A stretch of 61,418 nt of DNA from NCBI GenBank assembly GCA_011087955.1, contig JAALKR010000010.1, positions 1 to 61,418 on the forward strand. Direction: 5' to 3'. The stretch is from Oligoflexia bacterium. Lineage in GTDB: Bacteria; Bdellovibrionota; UBA1018; CAIPTA01; JAALKR01. Numbering within the stretch: the first letter of the stretch is position 1; each line of letters opens with the position of its first letter. A model generated the notes under the pieces. That model did not search any database and was not told the origin of the DNA. It was given only the letters and a program-made list of their open reading frames with translations. Positions 27,811-35,426 of the stretch are shown here, piece after piece. Both the position numbers and the translations under genes were made by a program.

Positions 27811-29352
27811 TCAATTTTCAGATTGATCTTTCATATCCATTCCGACAAAATCTTGACGAAAAAAGCTGGCTTCCAAAATATCCTGCTCTAGAATTTTGGT
27901 TCTCTGCTCCAGATCTGCAATGGTGCGTGCGACACGGGCTAAACCAATAGTTGCTCTTGCGGACAAGGTTCTTGAATCTACCAGGCGATTTAAAAGCTTT
28001 CTTGTGCCACTGTTCCAATCAAATGTATGGTTAAATACATTTTCTCCTAACCATGCGTTTGGTTTGCCCTGTCTAGACAGCATAGCTTTCCGTGCAAGCT
28101 CTACCTTTTTTCTAATCTCACAAAATTTTTGTGGGGAGGAATCCGCTTTATTTAGAATCGCTTTTATTTCCGGAATTAATTCTACCTGTAAATCAATACG
28201 ATCTCGTAATGCTTGAGATAGTCGTTTCTGATAGCGCTGAATCTCTCCATGGCTTGACTTGGGTTGTAATTTTGGATGCCCCAACAATCCACAGGGACTT
28301 AGATTGGTCGCAGCGATTAGCTGAAACCCTGCGGGTACTATTGCTTTGGCTGTTCCACGGGCTAAGACTATATCGCGGCTCTCCAAAGGCAATCTGAGCT
28401 GCTCCAGCAAGGCCTTTGGAAACTCCAGCAACTCATCCAAAAATAAAATTCCCTGATGAGCCAAACTACACTCTCCTAGGCTTAACTGCACGCCTCCGCC
28501 AAGCAGTGCCATCTGTGTTACTGTGAAATGAGGTGAACGAAAGGGTCTGGAGTTCGGGCTTTTTGCTCCAACGACACTGTGGATAGCAAGAATTTGTTCC
28601 CACTCTTGGTCCGTAGGTAACGGTAAGAGCTCTTGAATGGCTTCTGCAAAGGAAGTTTTACCTGCACCGCGTGGCCCAGCCATTAAGAGATGGTGCGCCC
28701 CTGCGGCAGCAATGGTAGCTGCGCGCTTGGCTGTTTCCTGTCCGTGAAGCGCCAAAAACTTAACACCTTCAGGTTGAGTGGGTTGAAAATTACGTAAGCT
28801 TGGCATTAGCGGAGGCTCCCCACACTCCTCACCGGATAAATAAGACACCAATTGTGGCAACTTGCTAAAGCCACCACCATCCATATTCTTTTTCCAACGA
28901 AAATAAATTTCCGGAGACATCGCAACAAAGTCGAATTTTTCTATTCTTAGGAAGGCCGCAACGGCCTGTTGGCTTTGAATCGAATGAATCGCGCCATTTA
29001 ACCCTAACACTCCGATGAAACACCCAAGTTCTATCCTTTTTGCCAAAATTTTTCCCATTGAAGCTAAAATTGCGACCGCAACAGGCAGGTCAAGGCATTC
29101 GGGCTCCACCAGTTGTGCTTCGAATCGAATGGAAACTGTAATTTTTTTATCTGGAAGAGCAAAACCACTTGCGGATAATGCATTTAAGATGCGCTCACGC
29201 ATTGCAATCGCATGGTTTGTCGGAATTCCAATAATAGTTAACTGCGGAAGCGCCAAGATGGCCTGACATTCAATTTCAACTCGTGATCCATACAAACCAA
29301 AAGGCTGAAATCCGAAGGTTTGAACATAATTTTTTGCATTTGTTTGTGACAT
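27811..29352 (-). CDS. comM: ComM/YifB-type Mg-chelatase-like AAA+ helicase
   Basis: 513 residues from ATG 29352. An N-terminal Lon-like domain (FGLYGSRVEIECQ, ITVSI) is followed by the AAA+ module with Walker A GPRGAGKTS (226-234) and Walker B GILFLDELLEF (Asp306, Glu307), then the Mg_chelatase C-terminal domain (SARATIGLARVARTIADLE). ComM proteins drive branch migration during natural transformation. The frame extends 34 codons further to TTG 29454, but family alignment and the low-complexity extension favour ATG 29352; neither start has a clear ribosome site. Confidence 0.9.
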   Translation of the reverse strand: MSQTNAKNYVQTFGFQPFGLYGSRVEIECQAILALPQLTIIGIPTNHAIAMRERILNALSASGFALPDKKITVSIRFEAQLVEPECLDLPVAVAILASMGKILAKRIELGCFIGVLGLNGAIHSIQSQQAVAAFLRIEKFDFVAMSPEIYFRWKKNMDGGGFSKLPQLVSYLSGEECGEPPLMPSLRNFQPTQPEGVKFLALHGQETAKRAATIAAAGAHHLLMAGPRGAGKTSFAEAIQELLPLPTDQEWEQILAIHSVVGAKSPNSRPFRSPHFTVTQMALLGGGVQLSLGECSLAHQGILFLDELLEFPKALLEQLRLPLESRDIVLARGTAKAIVPAGFQLIAATNLSPCGLLGHPKLQPKSSHGEIQRYQKRLSQALRDRIDLQVELIPEIKAILNKADSSPQKFCEIRKKVELARKAMLSRQGKPNAWLGENVFNHTFDWNSGTRKLLNRLVDSRTLSARATIGLARVARTIADLEQRTKILEQDILEASFFRQDFVGMDMKDQSEN

Positions 29353-29629
29353 GCAAAGAAAAATGCAGAGATTATTCCATTCGAGTGGATACTTGTTTGT
29401 AAAATCGCGCCATTTTTTTTTGTTTAGGTTCGAAACATGGACAGACGGTTTCAAATCAGAACGTTAAAAAATATTATGCAATAAAAAACACCATTTTTTA
29501 TTTGCAGACCGAAGTACTTTGCTTATACTTAAATTTATAAACACATTGGTAATTTGATTCGGTTTTTGTGAGTGTGGGTTTGTGGAGTGAATTTTTAGAA
29601 CGAATTGAATTAACATGAGGAGATATACA

Positions 29630-29863
29630 ATGGCTGCAAAAAGAAAAAAAGCTGCTAAGAAGACAGCAAAGACGACAAAGCGTAAGGCAACTCGTAAGAA
29701 GGCTGCTAAAAAGACAGCAAAGACGACAAAGCGTAAGACGACTCGTAAGAAGGCTGCTAAAAAGACAGCAAAGACGACAAAGCGTAAGACGACTCGTAAG
29801 AAGGTTGCTAAAAAGACAGCAAAGAAGAAAACTACTCGTAAGAGAAGAGCCAAGAAAGCATAA
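29630..29863 (+). CDS. Lys/Ala-rich histone H1-like protein
   Basis: 77 residues made almost only of Lys, Ala, Thr and Arg. It is three near-identical 17-residue units of the form AAKKTAKTTKRKxTRKK plus a partial fourth, matching the C-terminal-domain-like histone H1 homologues of bacteria that bind and condense DNA. ATG 29630 is preferred to the in-frame ATG at 29615 because GAGGAG (29617-29622) lies seven bases before it. It is divergent from comM and ends within a strong terminator. The gene is monocistronic, which fits an abundant DNA-binding protein. Confidence 0.88.
   Translation: MAAKRKKAAKKTAKTTKRKATRKKAAKKTAKTTKRKTTRKKAAKKTAKTTKRKTTRKKVAKKTAKKKTTRKRRAKKA
29651..29803 (+). repeat. 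Three tandem 51-base coding repeats
   Basis: Units at 29651-29701, 29702-29752 and 29753-29803 differ at only a few bases, and a partial fourth unit follows. Because 51 is a multiple of three, gain or loss of units would change protein length without a frameshift. Near identity at the DNA level implies recent duplication or homogenisation. Confidence 0.92.
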
Positions 29864-29885
29864 GTTTCTTGGCCTTTTTCTTTCT
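29849..29885 (+). terminator. Rho-independent terminator overlapping the histone-like stop codon
   Basis: GCCAAGAAA (29849-29857) and TTTCTTGGC (29865-29873) form a perfect nine-base-pair stem with a seven-base loop that contains the TAA stop, followed by a T-rich tail CTTTTTCTTTCT. The stem's left arm is coding sequence. Confidence 0.9.
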
Positions 29886-29934
29886 GTTTTCTTAAAAAGT
29901 CCTAAATTCGCCGCCAGTACCAATTCCAATAGCT

Positions 29935-30444
29935 CTAGCGCGGGGATTTAGGGCTTTTGTTATTTTTGAGTGGTTTCACGCAGGGTTCTGGGAGTGGTTC
30001 TTTACGACAGGCCCAGTTTCGCATTGCTCTCCATTCTTTAAGGCTTGCAATATCTGCGCAGCCAATTTTTGTATTCTTATCTCTATGGCATTGGGAAAAA
30101 TACCTCAGCGCCTGTTTTTTCGAACCGACTAAGCGCTCTAATGTGACCAGAGCAAATAACGCGCGATACCAAGATTTAGCTGCTTTGGCTTTCGCAGGAA
30201 TTGGTTTTCGAATAGCAGCTGTCAACATTCGCTTAGTCCGTATATAGTTATTCGCATTCAGAGCAGAGCTCAGCTGGTCTCTTTTAGTAGCTGCTGTAGC
30301 TGGAGCTACAGTTTTATTTGTATGGGCTAGGGCTAGGGGGCTTGTGAGACTCAAGGGCAAGGGCAAGGGCAAGGGCAAGGGCAATAGAATTAGAACCAGA
30401 ATGGTTGTCTGTTTTAACCACTCCATCTGCTTTAGTCGCTCCAC
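29935..30444 (-). CDS. Small secreted protein with an (LP)n signal core
   Basis: 169 residues. Its signal peptide core is a run of Leu-Pro pairs (about residues 20-31) encoded by a hexanucleotide repeat, then LALAH as a likely cleavage site. The mature part is basic, helical and has four Cys (CHRDKNTKIGCAD, NWACRKE, EPCVKP) that could form disulfides. No family recognised. The first frame codon is GTG 30444; an ATG six codons on is possible. It follows sppA by 16 bases on the same strand, so the two are likely co-transcribed. Confidence 0.7.
   Translation of the reverse strand: MERLKQMEWLKQTTILVLILLPLPLPLPLPLSLTSPLALAHTNKTVAPATAATKRDQLSSALNANNYIRTKRMLTAAIRKPIPAKAKAAKSWYRALFALVTLERLVGSKKQALRYFSQCHRDKNTKIGCADIASLKEWRAMRNWACRKEPLPEPCVKPLKNNKSPKSPR
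30355..30384. repeat. Hexanucleotide repeat GGGCAA x5 in a signal peptide
   Basis: Five perfect copies of GGGCAA lie within the secreted-protein gene and encode its Leu-Pro run on the minus strand. GGGCTA doublets at about 30324-30336 extend the low-complexity tract. Slippage would add or remove Leu-Pro pairs from the signal core in frame. Confidence 0.9.
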
Positions 30445-30460
30445 CTGTAACTACTAAGCT

Positions 30461-31426
30461 CTAAAACCCTGGAACGTGGAATAGCAAGTGCCGGTTGCTT
30501 CCGCGTTGGCTTCGCTTGGTTTGTTCGGCTAGGTCGTTTAGCCCCAGACCAGAAAGGATGCTGCTGCCCAGAGCGCGGCCAAACGGCTCGACTGCATCAA
30601 AAATAGATTTACGCTTCTTACGTGGATACACAAGCTCCACTTCATCCTCTTCATCAATCTTTGCTAGCGCTTTTATTTCTTTTACAGCAACAGAAAGTCC
30701 GCCTAGACGATCTGCGAGTTTATGTTTCAGTGCTTGTTCGCCAGTGTAAATTTGACCAGTCGCCAATTGTTTTGCACGCTCTAGGCCCAGCTTTCGCCCT
30801 TTTGCCACCGCACGAACAAACTGCATATGTACTCCATCAATCATTTCCTGCAAGAGGGCCTGTTCCTCCGGGTTCATCCCGCGGAAGTCGGACCCCACAT
30901 CCTTAAATTTTCCACTCTTGATGTTATAAGGCTTCACTTTTGCCCAATTATAGAGATTAGAAAGATCTGCAAATTGCATGATGACACCAATGGAGCCAGT
31001 GAGTGTGCCAGGGTTGGCGACTAAGCGGTCAGCGGCTACAGCCATATAATAGCCGCCGGAGGCTGCAACAGTCGCAAGGCTCGCCACTATGGGCTTCTTC
31101 TCTTTGTATTCGAGGATTAAGTCATGCATCTCTTGGCTGGGTGCTACGGCACCACCGGGAGAGTTAATTCGAACGATAATTCCCTCAATTCGCGTATCTT
31201 CGATAAATTTTTTCATCTGTTTACGGAATTTTTTTGAATTTTCTTCCAGAATCACGCCCGCCACTGGTACGACGCCGATGCGTCTACCCTTATGGAGCGA
31301 AGCCAATGGAGATCCGCCGTCTTTTACAATTGTCTGCAACACAATAAAAACGAACATCATGAAGATGATGAAGAAAAAACCAGAGATACCTAGAATGACT
31401 AAAAGTGGATTTCTTTTTATATTCAT
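30461..31426 (-). CDS. sppA: Signal peptide peptidase SppA (S49 family)
   Basis: 321 residues with one N-terminal membrane helix (about 8-32), then an S49 peptidase domain of the short SppA type. The nucleophile is Ser123 in AASGGYYMAVAADR, and the KSGKFKDVGS segment (170-179) carries the conserved basic residue; INSPGGAV and GTLTGSIGV are further family marks. It degrades cleaved signal peptides in the membrane. The gene is divergent from the pilus cluster, and ATG 31426 has AGAGG upstream. Confidence 0.92.
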   Translation of the reverse strand: MNIKRNPLLVILGISGFFFIIFMMFVFIVLQTIVKDGGSPLASLHKGRRIGVVPVAGVILEENSKKFRKQMKKFIEDTRIEGIIVRINSPGGAVAPSQEMHDLILEYKEKKPIVASLATVAASGGYYMAVAADRLVANPGTLTGSIGVIMQFADLSNLYNWAKVKPYNIKSGKFKDVGSDFRGMNPEEQALLQEMIDGVHMQFVRAVAKGRKLGLERAKQLATGQIYTGEQALKHKLADRLGGLSVAVKEIKALAKIDEEDEVELVYPRKKRKSIFDAVEPFGRALGSSILSGLGLNDLAEQTKRSQRGSNRHLLFHVPGF

Positions 31427-31563
31427 GGGGTTGAGTTGCCTCTTTATCCTTTTCTATCTTTGTATGTGAAACCCACAGTCCATTAGAATACAAATATATG
31501 TGTCATTTCAAGCACTTAGTTTTATGCGGCGCAATGTTAGTAAAGGCTAGGAGCGCGACGAAT

Positions 31564-31581
31564 TATTTATAATTATAAATA
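31564..31581. repeat. Perfect 18-base AT palindrome
   Basis: TATTTATAATTATAAATA reads the same on both strands and contains no G or C. It could be an operator or a cruciform site upstream of the pilus promoter, but AT-rich palindromes also arise by chance. Confidence 0.5.
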
Positions 31582-31625
31582 GTGTTAATAACTTCATAGG
31601 TAACTTAGTGAATAGAGGGCTGGGG

Positions 31626-31654
31626 TGGAAAAAATAACCGCGTAAAGTTATAAT
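31626..31654 (+). promoter_or_regulatory. Candidate sigma-70-type promoter of the Tad cluster
   Basis: A perfect -10 TATAAT (31649-31654) is spaced 17 bases from TGGAAA (31626-31631, four of six matches to TTGACA). Transcription would start near 31661 and give a leader of about 95 bases before the first pilin gene. Confidence 0.5.
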
Positions 31655-31664
31655 ATACTAGGAT

Positions 31665-31714
31665 GGAATTCAGTGGAAGGTCTTTATAGTTATAAAGGTT
31701 TTGGAAAGAATTCC
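31665..31714 (+). promoter_or_regulatory. Nested inverted repeats in the pilin leader
   Basis: GGAATTC (31665-31671) pairs with GAATTCC (31708-31714), and inside them CTTTATA (31682-31688) pairs with TATAAAG (31691-31697) across a two-base loop. In the mRNA this would form a two-tier stem just upstream of the first pilin gene; as DNA it could be an operator. Confidence 0.5.
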
Positions 31715-31756
31715 GACGAGTAAACAGATGACTAGATCGGGGCCTGGGGACAGGAA

Positions 31757-31945
31757 ATGAAACCGCAACTGCATAATAGCCTCAAAAATTTTATACGAGA
31801 AGAGTCTGGACAGACTACGACGGAGTACATCCTCATTCTCGCTGTTGTCGTGACGATGATCATGCAGTTTAAAGCCAAGTTCAAAAAGATCCTCGAAGGT
31901 CTACTTGGTAAAGTCGACGAACAAACCGATGACATCTTTGAATAG
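31757..31945 (+). CDS. flp: Flp-type pilin
   Basis: 62 residues, the typical Flp/Fap pilin. A short basic leader ends at Gly18, then QTTTEYILILAVVV: Glu23 is at +5 of the mature protein and begins the hydrophobic core. This is the class III signal cut by the TadV/CpaA peptidase. Pilins of this kind polymerise into adhesive Tad pili. The gene leads the cluster, with AGGAA before ATG 31757, and is followed by a gap with a second TATAAT (31993-31998), so the pilin may also be expressed as a short message. Confidence 0.9.
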   Translation: MKPQLHNSLKNFIREESGQTTTEYILILAVVVTMIMQFKAKFKKILEGLLGKVDEQTDDIFE

Positions 31946-32029
31946 AGCCCACGTAGGCGCTATCTGCTCTGGTAGTCACGGCGCTTTGCGTCTATAATAT
32001 AGCTACAGTACACAAACTTTTTTACCCTT

Positions 32030-32329
32030 ATGGAAGAGGCGATGCTTGAGGAAGGTACACGAAAACCAGTAGCAAAAATTTGTCCAAAGCGAAGGCGTAA
32101 ACAGTCTGGACAAGCAATGATCGAGTACATACTAATCTTTGTCGTTAGCCTTGTATTTGCGCGCTATGTATTCTTTCATGAAGAATTTGGCATCAATGCC
32201 ATGTTAGATCGCATGATGATGCGTGTGGGGACCAATCTAGAGCAAAATTTAAAAACAGGAACGGCTCCAGGAGGAGTTGGCAAAGGTTCTTTAGCACCGT
32301 TTGCGGGAACGAATACTTGGAACAACTAA
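32030..32329 (+). CDS. Second Flp-like pilin or pseudopilin
   Basis: 99 residues. A longer basic leader ends SGQAMIEYILIFVVS, with the cut after Gly27 and Glu32 at +5, followed by a hydrophobic helix and a Gly/Thr-rich tail. It has the same class III processing signal as the first pilin but a longer mature part, so it may be a minor pilin. A second ATG at 32042 is possible. Its 3' end overlaps the peptidase gene by 13 bases. Confidence 0.8.
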   Translation: MEEAMLEEGTRKPVAKICPKRRRKQSGQAMIEYILIFVVSLVFARYVFFHEEFGINAMLDRMMMRVGTNLEQNLKTGTAPGGVGKGSLAPFAGTNTWNN

Positions 32330-32859
32330 AGGCCATAGCTATAGCTGTCGCAATCTTTGGAGGCGTCTATGATCTCTTCACGCAGCGTATTCCCAATTGG
32401 TGGACTTTTCCTGCTATGGGAGTTGGTTTGATTGCTAGCGCTTGGATGGGCTTTAGCGAAGGCAATGTCTTAGTTGCACTCGGGCTATCCACCCTGGGAA
32501 TTATCGTCGGATTTGTGCTCTACTTCCCCATGTATGCGCTGGGGATCATGGGCGCAGGGGATGTTAAGTTGCTGATGGCTATCGGCTCCTTTGGTGGACC
32601 TAAATTTGCCTTTTATGTCGCCCTATTCTCGATTATTGTTGGCGGAATCTATGCACTGATTGACGTAATTATGGTCGGACGATTTGTTCCTTTCATGAGA
32701 GAGTTATTTCGTTGGTTGCGTCCAGTCTTTTTCCGAGGCTATTTACGGGAAAATCCAGATATCGATAAAACGCGAAAATTTTCCTTTGGAGCATCCGTTG
32801 CTATCGCGACTGGGATTGTTATTTGGCTAGAGCATTCAGGAGGGTTGCAATGGCTTTGA
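32317..32859 (+). CDS. cpaA: Prepilin peptidase TadV/CpaA
   Basis: 180 residues, about six membrane helices, no N-terminal methylase domain. The two catalytic aspartates of the type IV prepilin peptidase family are visible: Asp19 (GVYDLFTQRIPNWWT) and Asp82 (GAGDVKLL). It should process the five class III signals encoded around it. The start is TTG 32317 inside the previous gene, so its yield may depend on coupled translation. Confidence 0.9.
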   Translation: MEQLKAIAIAVAIFGGVYDLFTQRIPNWWTFPAMGVGLIASAWMGFSEGNVLVALGLSTLGIIVGFVLYFPMYALGIMGAGDVKLLMAIGSFGGPKFAFYVALFSIIVGGIYALIDVIMVGRFVPFMRELFRWLRPVFFRGYLRENPDIDKTRKFSFGASVAIATGIVIWLEHSGGLQWL

Positions 32860-33197
32860 TGAGATCTATGGTGATTCGAAATCGTCGACGTGAAGTTCAA
32901 TGTGGGACTCAACGCAGAGGAAGGTTGAGCTCGGAGTCTGGCCAGTCTATGGTCGAGTATATTCTGATGACCGGTGTGATCATTTTGATCGTGCTAGCGG
33001 TGTTCACATTGATGGAGAATACACAATATATCTACAAAAATCTCACGTCGCCGTTAGTGGCATTCCTCAAGTACAATTATAAATACGGTGATCAGAATGC
33101 ACTGGGTTGGGATGAAACGGGCGGCCCACGACGACATATTCAAATTTCACGACCAGCGGCAGGGGAAACCTTTCGTATCTTTATTCCACAGAATTAG
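32850..33197 (+). CDS. Third class III pilin-like protein
   Basis: 115 residues. A basic leader ends SGQSMVEYILMTGVI with the cut after Gly31 and Glu36 at +5, then one hydrophobic helix and a polar domain ending in FRIFIPQN. It looks like a minor pilin. ATG 32850 is chosen because AGGAGG lies six bases upstream; an earlier in-frame TTG lies inside cpaA. Confidence 0.8.
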   Translation: MALMRSMVIRNRRREVQCGTQRRGRLSSESGQSMVEYILMTGVIILIVLAVFTLMENTQYIYKNLTSPLVAFLKYNYKYGDQNALGWDETGGPRRHIQISRPAAGETFRIFIPQN

Positions 33198-33232
33198 GTT
33201 GGGCAAACGACCGATGTGCAGCGAGCAAAAAA

Positions 33233-33910
33233 ATGACTAACGCGAGACAGACAAAAACTAGAAGGAAGTTTCTGGAGGAATCTGGACAGACCTTCATGGA
33301 GTTCCTAATTGTTGTGATGGTGATTATTGCTCTGATTTTCGCATTTATTCAGATTTGCTGGGCAATGGCTTGGGGCCACTATATTCATTACTCGACTTAT
33401 ATGGCTGCGCGGGCTTACCTTTCTGGCCAACAGAATCAAGGCCAACAGATCGAGGCCGCTTCAAGCGTCCTAAGATCGATGGTGAAGCGTCCTGGTACTG
33501 ACGAGGATCTCCTGGGTAATATAGCGCCGTCTAGAGTCGGAGACGCGCGAGACATCCCTGGAGATGAGCCTGTGGCGGGCAGCTTTATCGGCACACACCC
33601 CGTAGCGGAGGGTTTTGGTCTAGACCAACGATTTTTCTCTTGGGCTGAAGGAGTTCAGTATAATTTTAAATTCAAGCTATTTATTCTTCCTCTAGCCTGG
33701 TGGTTGAAGCGGGACGAGGGGAAGATAATTGAGATTGGCCCTCAAGGCAGTAGTCAGAGTGTAGTCTGGACTGGCTTTATCGACTTAGCTTCTGATGCCT
33801 TCCTTGGTCGGGATAGTACGAACGAAGAATGCCGCACTTTTTTGTTGAGACTTTCTGGCCTAAACCCCAGGAGCGATCGCACCGATTACATATATGATAA
33901 CGGGTGTTAG
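33233..33910 (+). CDS. tadE: TadE-like minor pilin
   Basis: 225 residues. The leader ends ESGQTFMEFLIVVMV with cut after Gly18 and Glu23 at +5. After the helix comes the AARAYLSGQQN segment typical of TadE-family proteins, then a periplasmic domain. TadE/TadF proteins are minor subunits or assembly factors of Tad pili. It has no strong ribosome site. A 22-base duplication straddles its stop. Confidence 0.82.
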   Translation: MTNARQTKTRRKFLEESGQTFMEFLIVVMVIIALIFAFIQICWAMAWGHYIHYSTYMAARAYLSGQQNQGQQIEAASSVLRSMVKRPGTDEDLLGNIAPSRVGDARDIPGDEPVAGSFIGTHPVAEGFGLDQRFFSWAEGVQYNFKFKLFILPLAWWLKRDEGKIIEIGPQGSSQSVVWTGFIDLASDAFLGRDSTNEECRTFLLRLSGLNPRSDRTDYIYDNGC

Positions 33911-33936
33911 ATGCGAGGATAACAGGTGCTAGATGC
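33903..33936. repeat. Degenerate duplication straddling the tadE stop codon
   Basis: GGTGTTAGATGC (33903-33914) recurs as GGTGCTAGATGC (33925-33936), 22 bases apart. The first copy holds the TAG stop of tadE and the second holds the ATG of the next gene. Confidence 0.7.
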
Positions 33937-34424
33937 ATATATTTCGTAAACGAATAAAATTTATAAAGAATGAGCGAGGGCAAGCTCTCCTGGAGTTTAT
34001 TTTAATGCTGCCCATGGTTTTAGCCTTCTTCTGGTACACGCTGAAGATTAATGTGGCAATCAATAAATCGATCGTTGCGCAAAAGCACCTGCGTTCGCAG
34101 CTTTTTATGAAATTACTCAATCATCGAGATTATCCGGTTATCGATGAGTACCAACGGAACCCCTCGGACCGTTCCGCCTATTTTATGGGTGTTTCCAACG
34201 AAATTACGACGACAATAGGGTCATTTTCTCCTGCACCGACCGTTCAGTTGGGTATCGGAACGAGGCCAAAAACATTTCCAGGATCACGTGATGAGCCCGG
34301 TGAAGCCGAAGCTGGTTGGCTTCGCCAGAATGTACGTATTCGCAGTGCCTACGGTATTTGCACTTCGCGCAAGCCATTTGCCGATAACACATTGGGCTCC
34401 TTCTGTGGGGAGGTTAATCCATGA
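33933..34424 (+). CDS. Second TadE-like protein
   Basis: 163 residues. A basic leader ends ERGQALLEFILMLPMVL with cut after Gly16 and Glu21 at +5, a TadE-type signature, followed by a helix and a periplasmic domain rich in basic and aromatic residues. It probably works with the preceding TadE-like protein as a TadE/TadF pair. It overlaps cpaB by four bases (ATGA), which indicates coupled translation. Confidence 0.78.
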   Translation: MHIFRKRIKFIKNERGQALLEFILMLPMVLAFFWYTLKINVAINKSIVAQKHLRSQLFMKLLNHRDYPVIDEYQRNPSDRSAYFMGVSNEITTTIGSFSPAPTVQLGIGTRPKTFPGSRDEPGEAEAGWLRQNVRIRSAYGICTSRKPFADNTLGSFCGEVNP

Positions 34425-35311
34425 ATAATCGCGCGTTTACAATGTCATTTATTTTAGCAGCCTTCGCTGTCATGATGGTGCACTCCTATGTGGAGTCCAA
34501 TCTGGAGCGACAAAAGGAAAAATTTGGGCAGATGGTTACTGTCGTCGTTGCTAAAGAAAATATTAAAGAGCTAGAGACACTTGACCAAATTAATCTTCAC
34601 ATCATTGAGATGCCGAAAAAATTTGTGCAACCAGGTGCGGGCAGGAAATTAAAAGATTTCGAAGGTGGTCTTGCAATTGCGCCCATTCAAAAAGGTGAAC
34701 AAATAACTAGAACAAAAGTGACAGTGATTGGCTCGCGAACAGGATTATCACGACAAGTGACTGTTGGTCGTCGAGCGATAACGGTTCGGGTTGATGATGT
34801 GAAAGGTGTGAATCGACTGATTAAGCCTGGCGATCGAGTCGATGTAATTTCCATTATTGACTTAGGTAAAGGTGATCCATTTTTGGTTGAAGCAAAAACA
34901 GTGTTGCAAGATGTATTGGTTTTATCGACGGGTAAATTAATTACAAATACAGTGCCTGGAATTCTAGAAGCGGATCCGTATCGGAGAGGAAAACGGGCTA
35001 AGAAGGTTTCCAATTTGACGGAATATACAAGTTATAACTCCGTGACTCTCGAAGTAGACCCGATCGAAATGCAGCAATTGTTTTTGATTGAGCAACGTCT
35101 TGGTGGTGTGTATCTTGCGCTACGAAATAACGACGATAACGCGAAAGAGAATCTGGATACAGCCACAGTTCGTGAAATCCTCGGAAAGAATTCAAAGTTA
35201 GCGCGCGGCTCAGCCCGTGGCCAACAGGACGCTGCTCGAAAGCGCGCTTTAGCGAGCCCTGGTGGAGCTCGTGGTAGAGGCTTCCAGCCAACGAATCCGC
35301 GTACTCGTTAA
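34421..35311 (+). CDS. cpaB: Tad pilus assembly protein CpaB (RcpC)
   Basis: 296 residues. An N-terminal membrane helix (about 8-24) is followed by a SAF-type domain (VTVVVAKENIKELETLDQ) and the conserved GDRVDVISI segment, typical of CpaB/RcpC, a periplasmic partner of the secretin. The C-terminal 40 residues are Arg/Ala/Gly-rich. GGGGAGG lies ten bases before ATG 34421. Confidence 0.9.
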   Translation: MNNRAFTMSFILAAFAVMMVHSYVESNLERQKEKFGQMVTVVVAKENIKELETLDQINLHIIEMPKKFVQPGAGRKLKDFEGGLAIAPIQKGEQITRTKVTVIGSRTGLSRQVTVGRRAITVRVDDVKGVNRLIKPGDRVDVISIIDLGKGDPFLVEAKTVLQDVLVLSTGKLITNTVPGILEADPYRRGKRAKKVSNLTEYTSYNSVTLEVDPIEMQQLFLIEQRLGGVYLALRNNDDNAKENLDTATVREILGKNSKLARGSARGQQDAARKRALASPGGARGRGFQPTNPRTR

Positions 35312-35426
35312 TATTTGTACCTGTTGCCGTGAAAAGGCTCACGTAGCGATGAGAAAACTAACAGCGCAAGTGGTCGAAATCACCAAAAAAATCAAAAGAG
35401 CTTAGCCGTTTTTGATAACGTTATAT

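Larger units (their letters stand above)
31427..31756. other. 330-base gap between sppA and the Tad cluster
   Basis: Divergent intergenic region. It contains a perfect 18-base AT palindrome, a good -10 box with a moderate -35, and a nested inverted-repeat leader before the first pilin gene; these are listed separately. No additional gene is seen. Confidence 0.7.

Noticed and set aside
29651-29803. Regular repeats that could be mistaken for a CRISPR array
   Set aside because: Units are directly adjacent, coding and without spacers; no cas genes are nearby.
29464-29929. Two long minus-strand frames opposite the histone-like gene, rich in Leu/Val/Phe or Ser/Leu/Cys
   Set aside because: They are the mirror of a repetitive Lys/Ala/Thr coding sequence and arise from codon bias; the plus-strand gene has a ribosome site and terminator.
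30294-30315. Perfect hairpin CTGTAGCT-GG-AGCTACAG followed by TTTT, like a plus-strand terminator
   Set aside because: It lies inside the minus-strand secreted-protein gene and comes from repeated Ala/Thr codons; no plus-strand gene ends there.
31564-31581. AT palindrome as a replication or dif-like site
   Set aside because: It has no XerC/XerD-like arms and no G or C; no DnaA-box cluster or dnaA gene is nearby.
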